Below are positions 25,992 through 34,100 of a DNA stretch of 64,000 nt, one piece after another. The notes beneath the pieces are model-generated. The model did no database searches, was not told the origin of the DNA, and saw only the letters and a list, made by a program, of their open reading frames with translations. A program made the position numbers and the translations under genes. Source of the stretch: Anaerohabitans sp964387285 (GTDB lineage Bacteria > Zhuqueibacterota > Zhuqueibacteria > Residuimicrobiales > Residuimicrobiaceae); contig CAYLWO010000011.1 of assembly GCA_964387285.1 (NCBI GenBank), positions 44,536 through 108,535 of the forward strand, in the 5' to 3' direction. Numbering within the stretch: position 1 is the first letter of the stretch; every line of letters starts with the position of its first letter.

Positions 25992-26355
25992 GCGTTGCGT
26001 GCCAGGACAGGTGCGTATCGCGGAGCGACGTTCGATCGGTTCTACTTCACCGCAAACGGATTAATGCGGATTGTCCTCCAAACGTCGCTCCGCGACGTGG
26101 TCGCTCTTTATTTCCTTTCCGGGCGTTGAAACGCCCGGCTACCAGCAATGGTCGCTCCGCGACCATTGGATTCCACAGAATTCGCGGTGCAAGCTGGTCA
26201 CGGAGCGATCAAGGGATAAGCTTCGCTTCGGCAACGCCTTGATTCGCAGCATCCGTTATAAGGCGGTTCTACAAGTTATTTTTCTTAATTCGGCTCTTAT
26301 CGCAATTGAAACGATACTTTAAAGCATGAATTGCAGAATCATAAAGGTGACAAGT
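25992..26355. other. Gene-free gap with palindromic repeats
   Basis: Between topA and the CocE-like hydrolase. It contains the three-hairpin element at 26082-26167 and further short repeated words (GGAGCGA, GCTTCGCTTCGGC). The small open frames here are translations of the repeats and have no protein-like features. Confidence 0.7.
26082..26167. repeat. Three-hairpin palindromic element, copy 1
   Basis: Three perfect hairpins in a row: ACGTCGC-tcc-GCGACGT (26082-26098), CCGGGCGT-tgaa-ACGCCCGG (26119-26138) and AATGGTCGC-tcc-GCGACCATT (26147-26167). The same three-part layout occurs at 63732-63811 with compensating changes in the third stem. Confidence 0.85.
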
Positions 26356-27987
26356 ATGAAAAAATCACAGATGCTTTACGCCCTGTGGAGTGTTTTGCTT
26401 TTTTTATTTGCCGCTCCGCTGTTAGCCGAAGACACCAAACCTGATTATGTAAAAAGCGAAATTTTCATTGCCACGGCCGATACCTTTCGCCTGGCCACCG
26501 ATCTCTATCTGCCCAGGGCTGATGGCCCTTTTGCCTGTATTTTAATCCGCACCCCCTATAAGAAAAGCAACGTAAAAGGCGATGCGGAAAAATTCGTCCG
26601 GGAAGGTTATGCGGTAGTCGCCCAGGATACGCGCGGCACCGGCAAATCCAACGGCCGCTTTTACGCCTTTCGCCACGAACGCGAAGATGGTCTGGCGACT
26701 GTCGACTGGATTCGCAAACAGCCCTGGAGCAACAGCCGCGTGGCCGGTTGGGGCGGCAGTTACGTCGGCTATACGCAACTGGTCATTGCCGATAAACTGG
26801 ATGCCATGACTCCTTTGGTGACGACAGCGGACATGTACGATGCGCTCTACCCGGCCGGAATTTTTTCTTTGGCTTTGTGCAGCAACTGGGGATTGATGAT
26901 GAACAACTCCAAAATCAAACCCGAAAAACTGATGGCCAGCTATCGAATGTTGCCCCTGTCCATGGCCGATGATTCCACCGGCGCTGCCAACGCTTTTTTT
27001 GACGACTGGCTGAGTCATCCCCAGCGCGATGCCTACTGGCAATCCATGGCATTCCGTCAAGAATCGACCAAACCGGTTTTTTCCATTGCCGGCTGGTATG
27101 ATATTTTTCTTGAATCGCAAATAAAGGATTTCATCGCGCTGGGAGCGAACCGTCATCGCGACAGTCATTTACTCATCGGTCCTTTTGCCCACGGCCAGAT
27201 CACCATACCCACGGATTTCGGCGAAGCCATGAAAATGGATCGATATATGAATCTGGCGCACTCTTTTCTGTCGCAGGCGTTATCCAGTCCGGAAACGCCG
27301 GCCACCTACAGCGATTCATTGATGAGCAAACCCTTTGCCTTTTTCATCATTCACCGCAATCAATGGATATTGAGCGAACACTGGCCGCCGGAGCAATCGA
27401 AAACAATGAAATTTTTTCTGCACAGCCGGGGCCGGCTTGACCAGGAGAAACCATCAAAGGATGCGCCGTTGACTTTCAGCTACGATCCGCAAAACCCCTA
27501 TCCCTCTCTCGGCGGCACTTTTTTGGGCATCGGTGTTGGTCCGGCGTGGCAAAAAAACAATCTCAGTCGTACGGATCAGGTGGCATTCGAAACCGACACG
27601 CTTACGGCGCCGTTAACACTGCTTGGTCCGCAACAGGCCCATCTCTGGATTGCCAGCGACGCCTCATGCACCGATTTTTTTGCCTGCTTGCAGGATGTGC
27701 AACCAGACAGCCAGATCGTCAACATCCAGGAAGGCGGCATCACCGTGGCTGGTGTAAAAAACAAAAAGGCGCAGCAGGTCTCTATTTCGATCTGGCCGGC
27801 AGGTTATCAGTTGAACACGGGGCACAAATTACGATTGGTGATCTGTTCCAGTTTGTTCCCGCGATACAATAGAAATCTCAACAGCTGCGAATCCATTTTT
27901 AATGCAAAGACAAGCAAAATAGCACAGCAGAAAATTTTTATCGGCAAAGAGCATTCGTCGCACTTGGAATTATCGGTGGTCCCGTGA
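26356..27987 (+). CDS. Exported CocE/NonD-family hydrolase (S15-type alpha/beta hydrolase)
   Basis: The start is the ATG at 26356 with AGGTGA six bases before it, giving MKKSQMLYALWSVLLFLF and a signal peptide ending near LLAED; 543 residues. The alpha/beta-hydrolase core has ILIRTPYKKSN, the oxyanion region VVAQDTRGTGKSNGRFYAF, nucleophile serine in GWGGSYVGYTQ, and the histidine in LLIGPFAHGQ. A C-terminal jelly-roll domain (about 400-540) completes the X-Pro dipeptidyl-peptidase/CocE plan. It hydrolyses an ester or amide outside the cytoplasm; which one cannot be told from sequence. It is flanked by repeat-rich gaps and seems to be a single-gene unit. Confidence 0.87.
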   Translation: MKKSQMLYALWSVLLFLFAAPLLAEDTKPDYVKSEIFIATADTFRLATDLYLPRADGPFACILIRTPYKKSNVKGDAEKFVREGYAVVAQDTRGTGKSNGRFYAFRHEREDGLATVDWIRKQPWSNSRVAGWGGSYVGYTQLVIADKLDAMTPLVTTADMYDALYPAGIFSLALCSNWGLMMNNSKIKPEKLMASYRMLPLSMADDSTGAANAFFDDWLSHPQRDAYWQSMAFRQESTKPVFSIAGWYDIFLESQIKDFIALGANRHRDSHLLIGPFAHGQITIPTDFGEAMKMDRYMNLAHSFLSQALSSPETPATYSDSLMSKPFAFFIIHRNQWILSEHWPPEQSKTMKFFLHSRGRLDQEKPSKDAPLTFSYDPQNPYPSLGGTFLGIGVGPAWQKNNLSRTDQVAFETDTLTAPLTLLGPQQAHLWIASDASCTDFFACLQDVQPDSQIVNIQEGGITVAGVKNKKAQQVSISIWPAGYQLNTGHKLRLVICSSLFPRYNRNLNSCESIFNAKTSKIAQQKIFIGKEHSSHLELSVVP

Positions 27988-28004
27988 TTTCTTGTTTGAC
28001 TTTG

Positions 28005-28131
28005 TTCGCAATGACACGGTCTTTGTGTTATTGAGGTAATCATGGTATAGCTGTTATAATTTACTCAGTAGTACAAAAACAAAGAAACCGTGTCATTCTT
28101 CGCCTCGCCGGTTTTTGGCGAGGCGAAGAAT
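28005..28131. repeat. Nested palindromic element
   Basis: Outer arms GACACGGT-CTTTGT (from 28013) and ACAAAG-AAACCGTGTC (to 28095) are inverted copies. Just beyond lies a perfect 15-pair hairpin, ATTCTTCGCCTCGCC with its complement (28095-28109 and 28117-28131). The TTCGCAATGACA word at its left edge resembles a repeat common in many bacterial genomes. The hairpin lies in the gap between the CocE-like gene and the convergent arabinofuranosidase gene, and may also stop transcription. Confidence 0.7.
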
Positions 28132-28191
28132 CTATCATCGCACTGTACTCGATCCTTTCCCGTATCTTGTTCGTCGATAGCTACTTATTAG

Positions 28192-29742
28192 CTAGGGTTT
28201 TACCGTCAGCATAACCACAGACATGGCCGGTATCGTCGTTTCCACTTGATTCCCTTTAACCTTGAACTGTTTAAACTCTGCAGGACGAACCGCCTCTGCT
28301 TTATCAAAATCATTAAAAGCGTTCATGGCAGCAGCGGTCAGCACCTGGCCGCTGACCTGGGCGGATTTTATTCCCAGATCACAGGTCAAGACCATGCTTT
28401 TGTGCGGATTGATATTGGTGACGGATATATGAATCACGCCCTCCTGGTCGCGCGACGCCGAAGCGGTCAGCGCCGGCAGCTGTTCCGCACCCATGGAATA
28501 ATTTTCGCAATTTATTTTTAGCGGAACCAACTTGGCGTCGTGATGCACCTTGTACATTTGAAAGACATAGTAGGTCGGCGTCCGCACCATTTTCCCGTCT
28601 TTGGTCAGAAGTACGGATTGCAGTACATTGATGATCTGTGCGATATTGGCCATCTTGACCCGGTCGCAGTGGTTGTTGAAAATATTCAGATTAATGCCGG
28701 CCACCAACGCATCGCGCAAGGTGTTTTGCTGATACAGGAATCCGGGATTCGTGCCGGGTTCCACATCGTGCCAGTTGCCCCATTCATCCACCACCAGATC
28801 GTTGCGTTTTTCCTTATCGTATTTATCCATGATGGCAACATGCTTGTCGATATACTCTTCCATTTTCATGGTTTTGTTCATGGTGGTGAACCATTCGTTC
28901 TCGTCAAAAATCGTGGCAGAGCCTTTTTTCTGCCAGTCGTGACACACGGTATAATAGTGCAATGACAGCCCTTTAAACGCGTTGCGAGTGCCGGCATCTT
29001 TCATGATCGCTTCCGTCCATTCTACGTTAACGTCGTAAGGACCGACAGCGACTTTGTACAGCTTGTTGTCGCCGAAATTCCAGCAAAAGGTCGAATAGCG
29101 ACGCATGACGTCCGCGTAATACTCGGGACGCATATTGCCGCCGCAGCCCCAGGTTTCATTGCCCAGTCCCCAAAAGGAAACCTTCCAGGGTTTTTCACGG
29201 CCGTTCTTTTTGCGCAACTCAGTCATGGGGCTGATGTTGTTCGAGGTGAGATACTCGACCCATTGCGCCATCTCTTGCACCGTGCCGCTGCCGATGTTGC
29301 CGCAAATGACCGGTTCGCAACCGAGTTGTTCGCACAGGTCCATAAATTCGTGCGTGCCGAAACTGTTGTCTTCGGTGACCCCGCCCCAGTGTACGTTGAT
29401 GATGGTGGGCCGTTTTTCGCGCGGACCAATGCCGTCCATCCAGTGATAGGTGTCGGCGAAACAACCGCCGGGCCAGCGTAGATTGGGTATGGCGATTTCA
29501 CGCAATGCCTGCACCACGTCGCTGCGAATGCCGCGTACATTGGGAATAGCGGAATTCTCACCAACCCAGATACCCCCGTAAATACAATTGCCGAGATGCT
29601 CGGAGAAATGGCCATAGATGTGCCGGCTGATGGTCTCTTTGGCCTGATCAACCTGCAAGGTCAGCACATTAGCAACTTGAATGGCCTGTGCCATACAAAA
29701 AGCGGCGTTCAAACACATCAGCACAAAAATTTTTCGCAGCAT
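28192..29742 (-). CDS. Exported alpha-L-arabinofuranosidase, family GH51
   Basis: The start ATG at 29742 has AAGGAG eight bases upstream and begins a signal peptide (MLRKIFVLMCLNAAFCMAQA); 516 residues. GH51 signatures: SRHIYGHFSEHLGNCIYGG, LRWPGGCFADTYHW, acid/base Glu about 196 in GLGNETWGCGG and nucleophile Glu about 320 in VVDEWGNWHD. The C-terminal beta-sandwich (about 385-516) is present. It releases terminal arabinofuranose from arabinan or arabinoxylan. It follows the araD gene on the same strand (66 bases), so the pair links arabinose release with its catabolism. Confidence 0.92.
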   Translation of the reverse strand: MLRKIFVLMCLNAAFCMAQAIQVANVLTLQVDQAKETISRHIYGHFSEHLGNCIYGGIWVGENSAIPNVRGIRSDVVQALREIAIPNLRWPGGCFADTYHWMDGIGPREKRPTIINVHWGGVTEDNSFGTHEFMDLCEQLGCEPVICGNIGSGTVQEMAQWVEYLTSNNISPMTELRKKNGREKPWKVSFWGLGNETWGCGGNMRPEYYADVMRRYSTFCWNFGDNKLYKVAVGPYDVNVEWTEAIMKDAGTRNAFKGLSLHYYTVCHDWQKKGSATIFDENEWFTTMNKTMKMEEYIDKHVAIMDKYDKEKRNDLVVDEWGNWHDVEPGTNPGFLYQQNTLRDALVAGINLNIFNNHCDRVKMANIAQIINVLQSVLLTKDGKMVRTPTYYVFQMYKVHHDAKLVPLKINCENYSMGAEQLPALTASASRDQEGVIHISVTNINPHKSMVLTCDLGIKSAQVSGQVLTAAAMNAFNDFDKAEAVRPAEFKQFKVKGNQVETTIPAMSVVMLTVKP

Positions 29743-29808
29743 GTTGTCACTCCTTCTTAAACGATTGATTAATAAAAAAACTGGCATTACTGAAATTCGT
29801 TTCATCTG

Positions 29809-30510
29809 TTACGATGTTGCTTGTCCATAATATGCATTCGGTCCGTGTTTTCTTTGATAGTGTTTTTGAATCAACGCCTCATCCAGCCGTGAGGCGGCAG
29901 GATTAATCTGCAGCGTCAACCACGCCATCTTGGCCAATTGCTCCAGGACCACGCAATTATAGACCGCTTTTTCCGGCGTCTGGCCCCAGGCAAAAGGACC
30001 ATGGCCTGCGACCAGCGCCATTTCCACTTCTTCCGGCGATATATGCGCAAAGGCCTGGACGATCTGTTGACCGGTCTCCTCTTCATAATCACCCATGATG
30101 GCCTGCTGACTCATAAACGCGGTACAGGGAATATCCACATGGGTGTGATCAGCGTGAGTGGTGCCGAGAATGGGAATGGACTTGGCTGCTTGAGCCCAGG
30201 CTACGGCATAGGTCGAGTGCGTATGCACCACGCCGTTGATTGTGTTAAAGTGCCGATAGAGTACAAGATGAGTGCGTGTGTCAGAAGAGGGCCGCAGCCG
30301 GCCTTCCACCACCTTGCCGTCCAGATCAACCACCACCATATCCTCTGCCAGCAAATCCGCATACGCCACACCGCTGGGCTTGATGGCCATGACGCCCAGA
30401 GAACGATCCAAGGCGCTGACGTTGCCAAAGGTGTAAATGACCACGCCATGACGCGGCAATTCCAGATTGCACTGCCAGGCGCGGTATTTTAACTCGTCAT
30501 AGCGACTCAT
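29809..30510 (-). CDS. araD: L-ribulose-5-phosphate 4-epimerase
   Basis: Converts L-ribulose 5-phosphate to D-xylulose 5-phosphate, the last step of arabinose entry into the pentose phosphate pathway. The start ATG at 30510 has GGAAGG just upstream; 233 residues, the family's usual size. Class II aldolase motifs: GNVSALDR, IKPSGVAY, PSSDTRTHL, the zinc histidines in VVHTHST, GTTHADHTHVDIPC, HGPFAWG, and the C-terminal HYQRKHGPNAYYGQ, which is close to enteric AraD. It is the first gene of the arabinose pair. No araA, araB or AraC-type regulator is nearby. Confidence 0.93.
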   Translation of the reverse strand: MSRYDELKYRAWQCNLELPRHGVVIYTFGNVSALDRSLGVMAIKPSGVAYADLLAEDMVVVDLDGKVVEGRLRPSSDTRTHLVLYRHFNTINGVVHTHSTYAVAWAQAAKSIPILGTTHADHTHVDIPCTAFMSQQAIMGDYEEETGQQIVQAFAHISPEEVEMALVAGHGPFAWGQTPEKAVYNCVVLEQLAKMAWLTLQINPAASRLDEALIQKHYQRKHGPNAYYGQATS

Positions 30511-31104
30511 AACCTTCCTCACTAGATCGAATATTAATAGCATTACCTTAAAAATAAAATATCAAATGTTTTTTATAAAGTGAAAGAAATTAAATTGATG
30601 ATAAAACCGTTGCGACATCCGGGCTGTTCGGTCTTTAGGAAACGGTAGATATTCTATCGCGCCTCTTCAGGACTTTTTTTATCTCATTATTCTGCGCTCA
30701 GTCTGACTCACCATATGATAACAATCGACAAGGATATATGCAAGAATTATCCATCAATCGGTCCAACGGGAGTTTTAATAAAAATTCCCGCGCGTTGAAA
30801 CGGCTTGCCTGATTTTTCCTTCTCCGCAATCTTGCTGTTTGCTGCTATATAAGATGGTCTGTAACTTTGTAAATACGTGAATAAAATTCTGATTAAACGA
30901 ATTTCAAAAATGTAACACGCACCTTATGAAAGGAGGCGCCTGGTTCAGAGCGGATTTAATGATCGTACTAATAACTTCACTCTAAAAAGGTTTAACCACG
31001 AATTGACACGAATCGATTTTATGAAATTTAACAAAGCTGCAAATTCGTGTAATTCGTGTTTTTTAAACTGGGGTCAATAGTGCCGTAGGGAAAAAATCTG
31101 AAAA
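30511..31104. other. Gene-free gap with an AATTCGTG-type repeat
   Basis: 594 bases between divergent araD and the large secreted protein, so it must hold promoters for both, but no clear -35/-10 pair stands out. At 30993-31067 there is a repeat made of AACCACGAATTGACACGAAT and, inverted, AAATTCGTGTAATTCGTG. AAAGGAGGCGCC near 30939 looks like a ribosome site but no open frame follows it. Nothing else is recognisable. Confidence 0.5.
30993..31067. repeat. CACGAATT inverted repeat, copy B
   Basis: AACCACGAATTGACACGAAT at 30993-31012 and the inverted form ATTCGTGTAATTCGTG at 31043-31058. Related words occur at 3333-3349 and 38690-38719, so this is a dispersed family. Confidence 0.7.
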
Positions 31105-34100
31105 ATGGAGCAATCCGTGTCGTTACATATAATACATCGTTGTCCTCCCCTGTCCATACTTTTATACGCCTGTCTTGTTGTTCAGGTTTGGGCCACTGAG
31201 CCACCGCAACATACCCGACTGCTTTATGAGGCGAGTCTGCAATCCGGCCAAAGCAACGCCATGGGCGTAATCACCAATCGCAACGGAATTTTTACCGACA
31301 AGGGCTGGACCGCTCAGGACAATCAAGGTCAATTGCGCATCGATTTGCAGGAATATCTGCCGTTCGAGGCCACGGTCGAGATCACCATCAGCAACTTGGA
31401 TCCCTATACGCAACTGGCCGGACAAAAAGATCGCACGGCCTGGACGCCGCTTTCGCTATGGTCCCGACCTGCCTTTGGTTATGGCTCGTTGTGGAAAACC
31501 GCTGCTTCTTTTTTCTATTTCCTCAGTGAAAAAAATACAAAATATAACGACCAGGGCAAGAGCAATTGGAAGGTCATTTCCAGCGCCTATTACGGCTATG
31601 GCGCCTATAACAACCTGGGGTATGGCGATTTTATAAAAAGTGAACCCGATGCCGCCCAAGCCATGAAATATGATCTGAGCAAGGAATACACCTTTAAACT
31701 CGTATGCTCCAACGGCAAGGTGTGGATGCTGCTGAACGGCGCTGTTTTCAAGGAACACGCTTTTGTCGGACAGCTGGAAGGTTTTAATCACATTGTTATC
31801 GGCGCCAATGAAATGGGCGTTTCTATTTTAGGACCGACCTTTAAGAATTTACGCGTCTACGCGCCGAGCAGTCCTGTTTATTTTCAAAACGTCCTGCAAT
31901 CCAGCGGAATCGCTCTGGACAAAACGGCAGGCGCCAGCGGCATTATCTGGGCTGATGTTAATGGTGATGGCAGGGAAGATGCATTTATACCGTTTGCAAA
32001 AACGCTGTTGGCCAATGAAGCAAGTCGCTTGTATCTGCAAAGCGCTGCGCATGCCTTTGACGAATCAGCTGTCATCCACGGCCTGGCTGATTTACGCAAT
32101 GTTACCCAGGCCATGTTCAGCGATCTGGATCGAGACGGTTTTCCGGACCTCCTGCTGGTTAAGGACAATCGTCTTGTATTCTTTCGCAATAATCAGGCTG
32201 TGTTCAGCGATCAAACCTCCGCCGGCAGTTTGAACCTCACGCCCGGTTCTACGGTCAGCCAGATCATTCATTTCGATTGCGACGGCGATGCGGATCAGGA
32301 TCTGCTGGTTATCGCCACGCCTGCGCCCGTGCTCTTTATCAACAACGGCAGGGGACAATTCTCGACAGCGGACAACGGGATTGCCTCATCCATCACTGCG
32401 AGCATCGACGGCGCTGCGGCCGGCGATCTCAATCTCGACGGCGCCACCGATCTGGTCATCCTGCCGAATGATCAGGCGCCGCTGCTTTTGCTCAACGATA
32501 AAAAAGGCCATTTCACGGCGGAATCCAAAACCAGAGGATTCGCTGCGACGTTCCGTAACGGTTTGCCGTTTCTATTCGATCACGATCGCGACGGTGATCT
32601 GGACCTGTTCATTCTTAAAAAACAAACTGAGGTGGTCAACTATTATCAGAATAACGGCGCTGCTTTTTTCACAGATCAAACGGCCAATGACAAGATCGAT
32701 AAAGCACCCTTACTGCTGCCGTTGGATGCCAACAATGACGGTTACAGCGATTATTGGCGCTACGTTCCCAATTCCGCCAATTACAGCAACAATCCCCACT
32801 CGCACATGACCATGAATCAGAACGGGTCTTCGTTCATCAACATTTTTAACAGCGGCAGCGAAGCCAATTATGCTCCCCTCTCCTCTGCCGTCTGCCTTGA
32901 TTATGATCAGGATGGAAGAGTGGATATTTTCGCCGTCAGTCAGGGCGCATTTCGCACCGAAGTGAATGAAGTGTATGGTCGCAGCGCTTTGTATCGGAAC
33001 CTGACCAGGGATGAGAATCATTACCTGCAAATTGCATTGATGGACAGCAGTGGCGGGCCGTTGTGCACCGACGCGGCGGTTTATGTTTATCAATCGGGCA
33101 GACTCGGCGAAAAAAGCGGCCTTTTGGGTTATCGCGATGCGGCAGCCTCAAGCGATTACGCGTCTGCCATCATGCATTTCGGACTGGGGGGCCACAACCG
33201 CTGCGATGTGTTCGTGCGTTTTGCTACCGGTGCAACTTTGCAGCAACGCGACGTTTCAGCAGATCAGCGGATCGTCCTGCAACGCCCATTTAAACGACAA
33301 GGCCCGACCTCGCTGGTGCGTCTGTCGCCGGATACCGTTACCGGCAGGGCCGGAGAATGGGCGCAGGATTCTCTGGCGGTACAAGTGCTGGACGATCAGA
33401 ACCAGGCGGTTGCGAATCACCCCGTGCGGTTCAGCGTTCTGTCCGGAGACGGAACATTGAACAATGGTTCAAATGATGTGACCCTGCTCACCGATGCACA
33501 GGGGATTGCCCGTACGGCCTGGCGCTTTGGACCGCAGAGCGGCACAGACCAACGAGCAGCTGCTTCAGCACAAAGCGCCAACCAGCAAGCCTTACAGGGG
33601 TCGCCGGTCCTGTTTAACAGTCGGGTTGTTCCTGCAGCAGACACCCTGCTGACTTGCATCAAAGGGGACGGCCAAACGGGCATCCCGGGAACCGCCCTGA
33701 CAGATTCCATCTTCGTGCAAGCCAGAGATCACTTTGGCAATGCCCACGCAGGCGCCATGATCGTTTTTTCTGTGGCCCAGGGCGGCGGAACAGTTAACGG
33801 CTTTAACGGCGTTGCCGTTGCCACCAACAGTCACGGCCTGGCTGCTGCTTCCTGGACTCTGGGATCCGCATTGGGCGGCGACAGTCAAAAGTTAAACGTG
33901 CACCTATTGTCCGGTAATCCGCTTATCATCATCACGGCAGGAACCATTTTTGGATCGCCGGATGCCCAAAAATCATCGGTCGAACTTGGCGCGCCGGTCG
34001 TTGCGGACGGTAAAAGCAGAATCATGGTGACGATTAAACTGGTCGACGTCCTGGGAAATTCAGTGGCTGGTGAACAGGTCACGATTCAAACGGTCATGGA

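Noticed and set aside
26082..26167. Possible CRISPR or tandem array
   Set aside because: The hairpins are not direct repeats with regular spacers; they are three different palindromes.
25946..26322. Two small open frames after topA
   Set aside because: They run through the three-hairpin repeat and change frame over it; no protein-like composition.
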